From Heterostelium multicystogenum (taxonomy: Eukaryota; Evosea; Eumycetozoa; Acytosteliales; Acytosteliaceae), in NCBI GenBank assembly GCA_003667245.1, contig RCNN01000019.1:1-64000 (forward strand): DNA of 64,000 nucleotides. The letters run 5' to 3'. Below are positions 33,244 to 51,011 of the stretch, one piece after another (position 1 is the first letter of the stretch; every line of letters begins with the position of its first letter). Both the position numbers and the translations under genes were made by a program. The notes under the pieces were generated by a model. It was not told the DNA's origin. It saw only the letters and a list, made by a program, of their open reading frames with translations, and searched no databases.

Positions 33244-35475
33244 ATAATAATTAATTAATTAATTATTACTAATATTTTTCAATTAATTATTGAGCGCCAA
33301 CCAACCATTAAATTAAACAAAACAATGATAATAATACCAATGTAACCAAAATAGTTTGGAGAAGATAATTCATGATCCTTAAAATTATTCCTCACCTTCC
33401 CTTCACTTTGGTGAAATCTAATTACATTACACTTTGCATCAAAGAACACTATTGATAGAAAGCTAATACCATACCACATTTCACTACACTACACTTCACT
33501 ACACCACCACATTTACTCACCTCTTCTATTACAATAATCGAATAAAATTAAACAAAATTGGTAATTGTATGTTGACGTGATACAAAGTGTATTATTAAAT
33601 TGGTAATAGCATTAGAGTATTACAATATAATAAGACAAAATAAGATTGGATCATGTGATTCCTAAATTCCCTAGCTAAACTAATGAATACACATAAACTT
33701 TTTATGTTTGTTAGTATCTCTCACTACTACTGGTAAACAGATAAATAAATATAAATTTATCTTTATTTCTTAATCTAATAGTAATACTAATAGTTATATT
33801 TACTATCTATAAGTTATTAAGAATTCTTAATACATAATGTTGATGTATGCATTTGGGTAAACATCAGGATTGGAAGACCCTAGTTATTTATCCTTTAAAA
33901 TATCACCTTATATTGGTGGTCTATTTCTACTTTTAAGCAAAGGCAAAACCATTTTGTACTGCAAATATAAAGTTGAGAAAAAATGCGAAAAGCACTTCTA
34001 ACCCTCATTATTCGATTTAAATCCCTCGCTTTTAATACTAATGAATTACTATTAATGTATCGGCTTAATGTTTACTATAACAACACACACAGTTGTAAGA
34101 ATGAATGAACGAATTTTAAAGTATCTCAACTACTATTCTATTAGTCTTATTGCTAGACTCTCTTTGCTTGTATGTTTTAATTTTAAAATAAATCTATCTT
34201 AATTAAATTAAGATTGATATGATATGATATAATATGAAATGAATAAATAGTATCATAAGACAACAATATTTGTTGGCTCTCATTCAAAGGTTACAAAATA
34301 AAAACGTGATCATGCCTAAACTTTGTTTTTGATTAGATATTATTTGTAACCACTAACTTCATAATGCATTAATTAATGACATTTTCGGCACCCACTTTCA
34401 TTTTCACAAACAAAAGGTTTTGACACTGTCGCATGAGATACATTGGGGTACCCAATAGTGAAACGAATAGTTGTTTAAGGTTAAAAATAAAATATAATGC
34501 GATTTAGTTATCTTGGGTTTTCATTTTCTTAAGTAATTAGCAACTATTTATATTAGTGTGTGTTTGATTATTTATGCTAATAAATAAATAGATAACTAAA
34601 AACAAGCAATAAAAACTAAGTTCTCTCTTTACTAGGAATCAAGTAAATCACAACTACAACAATAGAATACACCACAGAATCAAATTTGCATCAAAAATTA
34701 GTAACAACACCAGCAGCTTCCTATTCTAATCCTATTCAATTTCGATACGATTACCAATCTTAAATCCATCTATCCATCATCGACTTTAGAACTCTTTTTT
34801 GTTTAGATTCCAAAGAAAGAGTGGATTCACACAAAAAAAAAACACAACCAAAACAAGAGTTTAGTTTAATTTAAGTGTATACTCGAGTGCTCTTGTTCTG
34901 ATCTGATTTGACAATAGTGCTTATTTTTGGTAGCTATCAACATAGATTCCTTTACTTTTGCTTTAAATTTCTTTTGAAATTTGAATTTGGATGACAGAAG
35001 GTTCTAGCAAACAGATCATACAGTCACACTGATTCTCAAGAATTCAAACCTTATGCTTAAGGATATTCATTCTTATCAAATTCTCTAATATTTAATCCAA
35101 CTGAAAATTTAATATTCCACAAGATATGATAATATCATCATCATCCTTTTTGTACAACATCACATCTATATCAACCTTATCCAACAACAACAAAATAAAC
35201 AACACAATTCTCCACAAATTAATTAATAAATCTCAAAACAACAAAACCATCATAAGGCACTACCATGCTGGCGAGCAAAACATTAATATAGGGGAGGATC
35301 CTCCAACATCACCAGGATCACCACAACTTAAAATTCATAAATCAAATGTAATTATCATTTACCATACACTAACTTTTTAGAAATTAATTAATTAAACAAT
35401 ACTGATTACTTTATTCCATTGCTGATCTATTTCCAAAAACCCAAATTCCCTCCCCATTATGAATTGATTATACAG
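33244..35475. other. AT-rich intergenic region before the ABCC pair
   Basis: No supported gene over about 2.2 kb except the weak small frame at 35126-35380. Several A/T and ATTA-rich blocks. Confidence 0.5.
35126..35380 (+). CDS. Small hypothetical ORF (84 codons), weak
   Basis: ATG-initiated, Ser/Asn/Ile-rich start, then IIRHYHAGEQNINIGEDPPT and a Pro/Ser turn, ending near a possible donor (AAATGTAATT). The N-terminus (Arg, Ser, hydroxylated, few acids) could be a mitochondrial presequence and the piece a first exon, but no second exon is visible before the ABCC gene. Could be chance. Confidence 0.25.
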   Translation: MIISSSSFLYNITSISTLSNNNKINNTILHKLINKSQNNKTIIRHYHAGEQNINIGEDPPTSPGSPQLKIHKSNVIIIYHTLTF

Positions 35476-39786
<4,311 letters not shown>

Positions 39787-39842
39787 TAAATACATTAATA
39801 AACAAACAAACTATCTAAACATTATAATCACAACATTTAACA

Positions 39843-40709
39843 ATGCAATTAGAATCAATCCAGGAAAAAAGAAGGTATGCAATTTTACATGTATCACTGA
39901 AGGACAATGTTCCATTTTCAGGAACTATTACTACTGTAGATGGTGCACTTGGTTATAGTCAACAAATCAAACTTTCATTTTCTCCTCACAATGGTAAGTT
40001 CTATTACCTCAATTTTATAATAATTATATTTATTGATTTTTATCGAAATCATAAGTTTCAATTGTTAAAAACGGTTACCTTATTACTGATCTTCTCGACA
40101 ATCTTTTACTTGATTTGCATAATGATGAGGATAAAATATCTGGGACTAAATAGTCTTTCAATATTAATGAACTGGCAAACCAATTAGAAAATATTGGAAA
40201 ATACTTTTCAATTGTTTATCAATCAAAGAATACAAATTATAACGTATCCTCTATCAGATAGATAGATATTCAAAATCTCTAATAAGTACACATGAGCGAC
40301 AATATGCAATTCATATCAAATTTTGTCGATGTTATCAACCCAAATGAGCAATAATAAGGAACAACATTCTAAAACTTTCGCTCTCCTTGACAGAACTCAT
40401 TTCAATCCTCAAACTTGAACTTGATGTTATTGAATTAATTAAGCAAATTGGTCAATACCATTTACATTAAAGACCAAGAAAAGATATCTGCTATCTTTTC
40501 AAAATTAAATAATATTTTCAATCAACATGGATATTTATTAAAAGATATAAACATTGGAATGCAATGTTTAGGAAGTCATCGACCACTTCGATGATGTCGC
40601 CATTGAAGTTGAATTGCTTCTTCATTCTGATCTTGTTGTTCTTGAACTTAATGAATTTGCAATCACTACTCTCCAAAGTTTGAGATCATTATTTCTCGAT
40701 CTCCAATAA
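39843..40709 (+). CDS. Unidentified gene nested between the two ABCC copies
   Basis: ATG 39843 (MQLESIQEKRRYAILHVSLK), then PFSGTITTVDGALGYSQQIK and a GTAAGT donor at 39994. Downstream the coding signal continues in other frames: LLDNLLLDLHNDEDKISGT (near 40100), LSINELANQLENIGKYFSIV (near 40155-40215), LELDVIELIKQIGQ (near 40420), KISAIFSKLNNIFNQHGYLL (near 40485) and IDHFDDVAIEVELLLHSDLV, ending FLDLQ and TAA 40707-40709. The helical, acidic character is consistent across blocks, implying one gene with an intron and several indels. I recognise no family. It has no similarity to the ABCC genes, so it was trapped by, or flanks, the duplication. Confidence 0.45.
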
Positions 40710-41028
40710 TTTATATTTGGTAAATAAATAAATATTTTAAGGTTGGTCCTATTTCTTTTTATATCCCTTTATAATTTTGACTCACATTAACTTCATTCTT
40801 GTTTTTATTTTTATGAATTATTTTTTTTATTATTTTAAGTATCTTACTTGAGTTTTGATTTATCAAGAGTGAGAATTTTGTTAAAATCATCATTTATGTA
40901 TTTCACAACAAAAATCACCTATATTCCAGTCAATTTCCTAATTAAACAGTATAAATAAGATACTGGTTTCTTTTTACAGTCAACTCTACTACTTTGTGTT
41001 ATGAAACAAGATTTTCAAACAAATAAAG
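40710..41028. other. AT-rich spacer upstream of ABCC copy 2
   Basis: No gene; presumably the promoter of copy 2. T-rich then A-rich segments precede the ATG at 41029. Confidence 0.5.
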
Positions 41029-44000
41029 ATGGGGTATTACCATCCTATGCCAAAAGTAAAATACACAAATCAAAAGTAAATATTTATAATGGAATATAAA
41101 TATATTTGATTTCTAACATTGAATTCAAGTTTAAAGTGAATCCAGAAGAAAATGCATCATTCTTTTCAAGATTGTCATACAGTTTTATGAATCCACTCAT
41201 TGAAATTGGAGTTGAGAAACCTTTAGATTTTGAAGACATCTATCCACTTAGAGAAGATTGTAACTCTCGTTATCTACACAAGAATTTTGATAGTCTATGG
41301 AAAGATGATTTTAATAGATTCAAGAAACCTTCATTACTCAAAACACTTTTTCGTCTTTCAAGAAGATCATTCATACTTTCATTTATACTAAAACTCATAG
41401 GAGATTCAAGTGAATTCATTCATCCGCTTATGATTTATAAATTGGTAATTTATCTATCAAAAAAATCCATTAGATAACTATTTCTTGAATAAGTTACTAA
41501 TATCTATTCCAGACTAACTATATTCAAGATCCAACTGAACCCATTTCTAATGGATTATATTATACCTTCATTATGACCTTAGCATATTTTTTAAATATAA
41601 TGTGTAAGTCATTCAGTGAGAAGATTTCCTATGATTGTAGAAAAAACATTGATTCCACGCTTACCAGTGCCATTTATCAGAAATCGGTAGGCATCAAGAC
41701 TTTATAATCTCACCTTCCTTTGATATTAATGTTGTTTTAATAATCAAAGCTATTGGTCTCTAATACTGTTAGGGAAAAAGATAACAAAGGAAAAGGAAGT
41801 ATTCTAAACTTGGTTTCTACTGACATTGATTCTGCAATAGTATTTTTGAAGACGCTCAAAGTCTTTTAGCTACACCAATACACACTATTACTTCTTTAGT
41901 AATTCTCTTCAAACTATTATCGTGGAGCGCTTTGATTGGATTTTGCTCTTTGATAGTATTTGTCCCCATGAATATTTATTCATCGAAAAAGCTCTATGCA
42001 ATAGAAGAGGAAGTAGCAAACATGCATGACAAACGGACATCCAAAGTAACAGAAGCAATCAACAGCATTCGATTATTGAAATTCTATGGTTGGACTAAAA
42101 TGATGTATGACAACATCATGAAATTAAGAGAAGATGAAGTCAATCGAAAGAAGAAACAATATGCTCTATCAGCTTTACATATCCTATTGTGGTCACTCAT
42201 TCCAGACTTTGTAACTGTTACATCCTTTGGTGCTTATGTCCTCTTAGGAAACCCTCTTGACATGCCAACTATTTTATCTTCTCTATCCATTTTCTTTATC
42301 TTAAGATATCCTCTATCGTATGTAGTAAGACTATATTAGTTTGAAAACGATTATTTGTACTGATAATGTAAAACAAGTATGCTACCTCACCTATTCTCTA
42401 ATATATCGACTTCAATGGTTTCTCTGAAAAAAATCGAAGCATTTCTATTATATGAAGAGCTTGAAAAACCAAAGACTACTCAAGCTGGATCAATATTCTA
42501 TGGTGACATTGATCCCTCTTTGAATCAAAGAATCTAGCAGTTTCCCTCAGAGATGCAACTTTTCAATGGAGTTTCATTGGACAAGAAGATGACACAAACC
42601 AAGAAACTGAAGAAACTGAAAATCAAGATAATTCATTCATTTTAAGTGATATCAATTTAGACATTGAAAAAGGTAGTCTAACTGTTATTATTGGACCAGT
42701 CGGAAGTGGAAAGAGCAGTTTGCTATCATCTTTGCTTGGTGATTTGAAATTGACAAATGGAGGATGTGCACTTCAAGGAAACATTGCATATGTCAGTCAA
42801 CTTCCATGGATCATGAATGGAACTCTTCGTGAGAATATCTTGTTTGGAAAAGAATATAATCAAGAGAAGTATCAACTTATTCTTGAAGTTTGTGAATTGG
42901 TTCAAGATTTGGAGCTGTTGCCCAAGGGAGAGTTGACGATGATTGGAGAAAAAGGTATCAATCTTTCTGGTGGTCAAAAACAGAGAGTTTGCATTGCAAG
43001 ATCGCTATATCATGATGCAGACATCTTTCTCTTTGATGATCCACTTGCAGCTCTCGATATTCATGTGGCACAGAGTATCTTCAAGAATGCGATTCTCCCA
43101 CTGATCCAAAGAAGACAGTGATTCTTGTTTCACATCAAATGTATCCATTGGAATACTCTGACAAGATAGTCACAATGAACAATGGATCTATTCAGAATAT
43201 TTGCAAATATGATGAAATCTCTCGTGAATCCTGGGAGATTTATCAATATGATCACAGTAAAAAACAAGATGACAACAATGAAGATGAAACAGAGGAATCT
43301 GAAGATGATGAAGAAAATGATCTTATTCTTGAAGAAGAAAGAAACGTTGGAAAGGTATCATCCAAGCTATATATCGAATATTTCAAAGAAATTGGAGCCT
43401 CATATATCATTTTATCCTGTGTCCTTGGATTCTTAACACCTTTTTCTTCAACCTTTTCAAACTACTGGCTAACAAAGTGGTCAGAAGAGTGGGAGCAAGA
43501 CCCAACCAACCAATCTCTAATATACAATCTTGGAATATACTTTCTACTATGCGCTCTAATGTCTGCATGTGTATTTGCTGTTTCCATTGTTAATTCATTC
43601 TCAGGTCTCTATGCAAGCCAGAGATACCATCAAAAGGTACTTAAAAATGTAATGGAATCACCTGTCCAATTCTTTGACCAGAATCTCTCAGGTCGTATTA
43701 TCAATCGTTTCAGTAAGGACATCTCAAGCATGGATTATTCTATTACAGTCAACTTAGGTGATGCAAGGATACACTTTTTGGTTCGGCATCAGTGATCGTT
43801 TTGATGGCTATTGCATCTCCAATTTTACTAGTACTTTTAGTTCCAATTCTCATTTCATTCTATTACCTACACAAGTGGTTTTTGAACAATGCTCGAGAAA
43901 TCCTCAGACTAAGATCGCTTACAGAGGCACCTATTCTTACACACTTTACCGAGACACTCTATGGACAGAACATTATAAGAGCGTTCAATGCCCAGACCGA

Positions 44001-45056
44001 TTTTTGGACATTATGAACCAAAGAAAGGAGTTGAATATAGCTTGTAGCTTAACAGATGTCTATATTACCAATTGGGCATACTTTAGACTGAATATGATAT
44101 GTACACTATTTGTGCTCGGTGCTTCAATTTCTGCAACATTTCTTCGTGGTCATGTATCAGAAGCATTGATTGGTTTGGCACTAAGCTACTCCATTAGGCT
44201 TTCCAATGACCTAAATTGGACTTTTGTCCAACTTAGCTTTGTAGAAACAGAGATGAATAGTGTTGAGAGAATTCAATTATATTGTGCTCTTAAGACAGAG
44301 AAGTCGGAAGGAATAGCCACAGATCCAAGTTGGCCTCAAAGTGGAAGAATCAGATTCAAGAACTACTCAATGAGATATAGACCAGAGCTAGCACCATCAT
44401 TATCAAATATCGATCTTGAAATTGAAGCAGGTTCAAAAGTTGGAATCTGTGGAAGAACTGGTGCTGGAAAGAGTTCTCTTCTCTTGGCTTTGTTCAGATT
44501 GGTTGAAGCAGACTCTGGTAACATTGAAATTGACAATGAAGATATTGATCAAGTTGCACTTCAAGATTTGAGAAGCAAAATGTCAATCATTCCTCAAGAT
44601 CCAGTGTTGTTTGCTGGAACTCTCAGATACAATCTTGATCCATTCAACTCTGCAACTGACGAGGAACTCTGGAAAGTGATTGACCGTGTTCATCTCAAAG
44701 AAAAGATCAAATCACTTGATTGTCTTGTGACAGAAGATGGTGGAAACTACTCTGTTGGTCAAAGACAACTGATGTGTTTGGCAAGAGCACTCATCAGAAA
44801 ATCAAAGATCATTGCACTCGACGAAGCAACCGCTGCTGTCGACCTTGAAACAGATGCAGTCATTCAAAGAACAATCAGAGAAGAGTTCAAAGACTCAACA
44901 GTCATCACAATTGCTCATCGACTCAACACCATCATTGATTATGACAAGATTGTCTTGATGAGTGAAGGAAGAGTGAAGCAAGTCGGAAGACCTTTCAGAA
45001 CTCATAGCCCTGGTCGACCAAGAAATACAACTTTAAAGTTACTTTATGACCATTAA
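41029..45056 (+). CDS. ABCC (MRP-type) ABC transporter, copy 2
   Basis: A plausible ATG at 41029 (MGYYHPMPK) is joined by an intron (GTAAAA...TTCAAG) to FKVNPEENASFFSRLSYSFM. TMD1 continues with introns near 41445-41513 and 41690-41748 and one base slip near 41845, then the LKFYGW and LLGNPLDMPTILSSL blocks. NBD1 (42680-43240): GPVGSGKSS, LSGGQKQR, FLFDDPLAALD. TMD2 (43360-44290) has FFDQNLSGRIINRFSKD. NBD2 (44330-44960): [29 protein letters not shown]. Frame breaks near 42510, 43108 (CC against CCC in copy 1), 43770 and 44990, with the present C-terminus RTHSPGRPRN... probably wrong-frame. Full-length MRP-like exporter without an extra N-terminal TMD0. NBDs nearly identical to copy 1, TMDs not. 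Confidence 0.85.
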
Positions 45057-45291
45057 ATTTTAAATCATAGATTTTATTATAATACACTTTGGATAAATAA
45101 TATATTAAATAACTAATATAAGTTGAATCAATTATATCTGTACAAACTTATACAATTGTAGACACTTCTGCTGGTTGATCATTTTACCAATCAATTTGAT
45201 GTTGATATTGTTGTTGATTATTAATTTAGATACAATATGTAGATGTGGATGTAGTTGAATTCTATCGTCATAGACCAACTGAATGTGCTTT

Positions 45292-48180
45292 CTAGAGATA
45301 ACCACTTTCTTCTGCAGCAAGTTTGAGATCACCTTCTTGAATATCGATAAGTTTCTGGTATTTGTGAATTGCCTCAGTCAACACTTCAAATAGCTGCTTG
45401 CCCTCACCTTCTCGGCAGATGATCTTTCTCTTGTGTGGCTCCGATTTGTATTTCATCCAAACTGTATCTTGGTTCTCGAAAGTCCAAAGCAACCTCCTCG
45501 ATACCAGCAAAGCTATTTTCGCTCTTTATTCTCTGTTGATCCAAATTGAGCAAAGAATCGATCGTTAACTTGAAGATACGCTCCTGATGTTTACCTGCAT
45601 TGTTGACTTTGATGACTCTATACTCGGTGGGTAGAGGTCCACTGTGTCCAAATGATGATGGCTGGCTGTTTGGATACTTGGAAAGTCCGACTTTGAATCC
45701 AGCTTCGAAAATGTCCTGAATAATGTGATCACGCTCCAGTTCATGGTTGCAAACGTAACGTCTGACTCCATCTGAGGTTCCTCCCGACTTTAACGAGAGG
45801 AATCCAATTGGACCACGAGGCTTATGGTTTTGTTGAGCTGGTGAAGCTACAGCGCTTGAGCCGTTGCTACCTGCGGATAATCCACTACCACTTCCGCCTT
45901 TGAACTTCATTGATATCTCAATAGAACCCAATGCCGAAGCTATTTCTTCAATCTCGTCGATCCTCTTCTCGTTTTGTATTCTCTTAGTCTTTGGATCGAT
46001 GTTCAAAAGTGAGTTACTCGTAAACTTGATCAATCTTTCCTGTCTCTTTCCTTTTGAATTCACCTTAACAACACGATAACTCTTTGTAATATAGTCTTTG
46101 CTAGTCTCTGGCAATGCTATATTCTCAGTATCTATATAGGTAGTCAACTGTTTCCAGTTGTAAACTTCATGAATCTTTCTCTTCAACTTTCTGCTGGTGA
46201 ATGCTCTCATAAAGTAGATGACTGCACGTGTATATGCTGATGGATGTACAATAAACAATTTATCAATATTCTTCTTATACCTATGATAAGTATTAGTAAC
46301 TGTGATTAGTGTCATATGATTAACTAACTTACTTTCTTGAGAACACCTCAGCCAACTTTGGAAGATGGGTAAAGATGGCACGTTTCATCTCTGCTGAGAT
46401 ATGGCACCATGACATGTCGACAATGAGTGTGTAGGAAGAAAGATTTACACATGAATCCATAACCTTGAAGATATGCGCAATTAGAGGATTAATGTTATCG
46501 AATACCTCTGGCTTGACACGGTTGACAATGAGGTAGAATACAGGTTTGTCGTGCTTGTCGTTTGGACCTTGGAAGAGGAATCTAGCACGCTCCAACATGA
46601 ATGTAAAGTCGTCAAAACCAGAGTTCAAATTGCTACTTGGTTGCTGATCGTATTCCTCAGACTCTTTCTTCTTCTTTTCAATTTTAGTCTTTGGTGAAGG
46701 ACCAAGATCCTTCAGCAACTCAAGAATCCTCAGAGTTGCTCTGCATGATACAGCCAGCTTGACTGCAATCTTCTCACGATATAAATCCAATATTCTATGT
46801 AGATCATACAAGTCATGAAGCTCAACCTGTCTGATATAGCTGTCCCATTGAGTAGGTGCTTGCTGAGGTTGGTTCTGTGAGTTGGCGGTGCTTCCATTAG
46901 AACTTCCACTGCTGTTATTTAGTTTTACAGTTGCTGACTTGTTGTTGCTGCTGCTGCTGTTGCTGTTTTGAATTGGTGAGAACGTAGATGGGGTTGTGAC
47001 CATCCACTTGGAGGTGGCCGGTTGCTTTCCAGCTCCAGTAGGCTTACAAACTACGAAACCTTGTTGCATAGATATACCTTCGAGATCTGCCCACTTTTGG
47101 GTGGAGCTAGAGGGATCTTTGCAAATCATTTGGAAATATTTTGACATCTTGGGCTTATTATCGGTAACAATGCTATTCATACAAGTCATAAACTCTTCTT
47201 TTCCACCAAACTCAACTCCATTTGACACATTCTAAATGTAGATAGATCGTATTAATATACTCTGCAGCTCCATTCCTGCCCATAAAATCTCTGACCTAAC
47301 ACTACATACTTGTAAAACTTTAGCTAATAAAACTAGATTTCTCTTGGCTCTTCTTGATGGCACAATATCAGAGGCAATCAACTTTGAATACTCGGGTGTA
47401 ACAATGGCCGGTGAGAAGAAACGTAACATGATAAATCCACCTACAAGTGGAGCAAGTGACTCCGGTGCGTATTTGAGAGCTGACTCTGCTGTGTAGTCAG
47501 CAACGGCACGAATTTCACGTGGCATCTCCTCTACAATCTGAGGGTCAGTTATTCTATCTATAAACATCTGTGACATCTCGAGCAATGCTTGTCTGTTGTT
47601 TTGCAGCTGTAGTTCCAGGGTTAGTGATGGCTTGCTCGTAACCATTGTCCTCCTCATTGTAGGAAGACAGTTTTCTTGGGTCGATTTCCAGACGCAAGTC
47701 CTTGTCCTGCACGACACGTGTGACCAGATCAGAGAGAACATAACGCAGATAGTTTGCACCGATCAATCTGACATAGGCACCTTCAATCTTATTGACAATG
47801 TTGTTTCCACGGAGAATTGAGCCTTCTCCCTCGGCCATGACCTTGGAAGTAAACTCATTATATATCAAGTACTTGATCAACGGCAGCGTTTTGTTTGCCG
47901 CACTGAACAAGTTAACGATGGTCTTGGCAAAAGCATCGACTTCCGAAGAATCCAATAAATTAGCTAATCCACAAGTAAACCTAAATCCAATCCAATCGAA
48001 TTGAAGCCACCATTCCATTTGATTAATAACAATACTCATACATCACATGATTGACATCAAAACTACATACTGTGTATCTTTAACCATCTGGTCCACTAAC
48101 TCTCCGTAGAGTGCCGTTGAATTATTCCATGCCGTTCTTCTCCATACCAAAACTCTTCCTTCACTATTTCCACTATCCAT
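45292..48180 (-). CDS. RasGAP protein with CRAL-TRIO/Sec14 module (neurofibromin-like) and two PH-like repeats
   Basis: ATG 48180 (MDSGNSEGRVLVWRRTAWNN), intron 48071-47980 (GTATGT...TTTAG), then the RasGAP domain (FTCGLANLLDSSEVDAFAKT; FMLRFFSPAI-type FLR motif as IMLRFFSPAIVTPEYSK near 47420). An intron near 47310-47232 is followed by the post-GAP region, an Asn/Ser linker (47000-46870), and a CRAL-TRIO-type domain (FYLIVNRVKPEVFDNINPLI; after an intron, KNIDKLFIVHPSAYTRAVIY). The tail has two related PH-like modules, YRVVKVNSKGKRQERLIKFT (near 46080) and YRVIKVNNAGKHQERIFKLT (near 45620), each followed by SLLN(I/L)D and an IEE(I/V)A strand. Frame slips near 47660, 46400 and 45480. Family role: stimulates GTP hydrolysis on Ras; the Sec14-PH pair of neurofibromin binds lipid. 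At about 900 residues it is far shorter than neurofibromin. Confidence 0.8.
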
Positions 48181-49349
48181 ACTTTAATATACAAATATAT
48201 AACAACCTATAAATCTCTACTCCAACCTGCCTATAAGATATCTATTTATAAATAACTGTTTTTTTTTTCTCTAGAAATCTTATTTTTTAGATATCTAAGA
48301 TTTAAAGATTTAGATTTTGATCAATCTTAACAGTTGTATGGTAATAGTTTTGGTTGATCAACCGATTGATTTTCTATGTTCTTTACACAAGTATATTAGA
48401 AACTAAATAATAACTAACAATATAAAAATAGATAAATAGAAAGACAGATAAATATGAGAGATTGATCAAGCTCTCGCAATGGTATGTTTGGTTATCAATC
48501 AAATCCCTTTCCAGCCAAGTACCAGACCTAAACAAAACCAAAAAAGAAGCAGGAGGCATGAATGAAAATATTTTTTAAAATCCAATAAAATCATTTTTGA
48601 AGCTTTATTTTTTTGCAAAAAAACAAAAAGATGATGATGTAGTAATCCCCCAACCACAAAAAACTAAAAGCATGACAGGATTTTTGTTTAGATCTAGATA
48701 AAAAAAAAATGACTTTGCATTTTTCAATGAACAAAAGATTGCAATTTTGAATTAAAATAGTTGGTTCCCTTTATCTTTTTTTCTAAGATTATCAAATCAA
48801 TTTCCAATGGAGAATCGTGGTCATTTGCATTGCATCAACACTCACCAATAGATAAACAGCAAATTTAGTTTAAACAATTAAAGTACCCAACTCATAACTA
48901 TTATCAATCAAAATCTATATTGGATGAATCCAATTTTGAGTATTATATTAGCAGATTTCTCATTTTAGAAATATAATGTTTGCATTCATTATTTGAAAGA
49001 TGTAGATAATGGAATTTTGATCAGAAATTTTTACGGGTTTGTTTGATTGTTTGTGTTTACTTTATTAATAAAAGATTGTTTTTTGTGGTTGTCGGTGTTG
49101 TTCCCTTCCACCGACCGATAGGAATTTAAGAGTTCGGAGGTGGGATTGATGACAACCGATGATGCATAATTCATTAATATAAATAAAATTTAATCATAAA
49201 TATATTAATTCCGAAAGAACCTAATTTAAATAAATAAATGAATGAGTTCTAATACGAGCCTTGAAAAGAAATAATATTATATAATAATTTATTGATTGTT
49301 GGATGTTATTTGATTTTATTGTTAAAAAAAAAAGAGAACCTTGTCTTTT
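48181..49349. other. AT-rich intergenic region (1.2 kb)
   Basis: No gene seen. A GC-richer patch near 49105-49165 (CCACCGACCGATAGG) stands out but has no ORF or tRNA fold. Confidence 0.5.
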
Positions 49350-50217
49350 TTAGCTACCGCAACATGGCTTCTTTGCGGGTTGTCCTGATCCACCAAGCTC
49401 TACTGTATTTGGGGTGGTGTGCTGTTAACAATTCTGTTTATAGAATAGTAATGGATGATAGTTAGTTATCTTTCTTTGAGAACATTCATTCATCTTTTAG
49501 CTTATGAAACATACATATTTTGAATATCTTGTACAATTGTATCAAAGATAGCATTTACACCAATATTTTCCTTAGCACTTGCTTCCAAAAACTTAATACC
49601 TAATTTATCTGCTAAAGCCTGTTATGATTGATTAGTTGGTTGAAACAGATCTAATGGCAGCTGCAGTGATATATACCTTTCCTTGTTCGTAGGAGACTTT
49701 TCTTTGAGAGGTTAGATCGGATTTATTACCAACAAGAATCATAATCATTCCACCCATTGAGAAGTTGTTGATATCTTCAATCCATGAGCTGCAACGTTCA
49801 AACGATTTTACGTCGGTGGTGTCGTAGACAACGATGACACCATGTGATCCACGATAGAATGTCTGTGTAATAGTTTTGAATCGCTCTTGACCTGCAGTAT
49901 CCCAAAGTTGTAACTTTACAGTTTGTCCTGTCTCTTTGTTTCTAATTGTCTTTACGTTGAAGTCTACACCGAGAGTTGGTGCAAAATCTGGTGTGAATTT
50001 ATTATCTGTAAAACGTACTAAAATAGAACTCTTTCCGACGGCTGTTTCACCAACCAAAATAATCTTATATAATGTCTCTTCTCTATAGCACCGAAAATAA
50101 TATTATTAAATGTATTAATATCTCGTAAAACGATGATTCGTTCACATTATACTGTGAAAAAGATAACTATAAAGCTGAACTAATAATAGCAATAACTAAT
50201 ATTACATACTCTGACAT
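49350..50217 (-). CDS. Rab family small GTPase
   Basis: Exons: 50217-50210 (MSE), 50082-49677, 49618-49515, and a last exon ending at TAA 49352-49350. G1 GETAVGKSS, effector region TLGVDF, G3 WDTAGQERF, G4 GNKSD, G5 EASAKENIGV are all present. The C-terminus KKPCCGS carries two Cys for geranylgeranylation. Introns use GTATGT/GTATAT donors. The phase of the last intron does not fit perfectly (one base off), as elsewhere in this window. Rab proteins switch between GDP and GTP on membranes to direct vesicle traffic. The sequence is near the Rab1/Rab8/Rab35 side of the family, but I cannot name the dictyostelid member. Confidence 0.9.
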
Positions 50218-51011
50218 TTTTAATCTATCTAAATATAACTTTACAATGAATGAATAAGAGAATGATGATTGTTTGAATATATATATATGATTGATTGATT
50301 GATTGACTGATTGATTATTTGTTAATTTATTTGATAAGTTGATTGATTAGTTATTAGGTTTACCAATTTTATAATAAATAATGAATGAGGGATTAAAGTA
50401 TGAAAGATGATAGAGATAGATTGATAGATGGTATAGGATATATTGTATAGATATAGAGGCCAACAACAGATAAGATTATAATAATAAAATAATTTAAATA
50501 ATGTTTAAAAATAAAATTTATATTATTAATTAATAATAATAATAATAATAATTTAGTTTGTTGTTGATTATAATAAAAATTGTATATTTATTTGTTTGGT
50601 ATTGTATTGTATTGTTTTGTATGATTTGCTTTGTTTTTGTTTTTTTTTAGTTGTTGTTTATATTTTATGTTATTCTATGGTGATTTGCCAAAAATTCAGA
50701 AATTTATGTAAAGGGTTTTTGATATTAATTTTATACTCACCTCCACAATTTAGGTGGTGAAAACCAGGTGAAAATTTTGAATCGATTCAAATACCTATAT
50801 TCAAACAATTTAATGTGAAACCTGGTTATTCAACTAAATTTATTCGTTGTAGAGTAAAACATAGATTGAAAAGTGGCGGAATAAGAATTTCGCAAGTTTA
50901 AATTTTGAACTTGATTGATTGACTGATTGACTGATTGATTGAATGTTCTTGGCATTTCTAAATTAACAGATCATCTATGTGTTTGGTAGCTTTTATCTTT
51001 TGTTTTATATC
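50218..51011. other. AT-rich spacer with GATT and AAT microsatellites
   Basis: TGATTGATTGATTGACTGAT-type repeats near 50288-50345 and 50912-50942; AAT run near 50533-50552. No gene. Confidence 0.6.
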
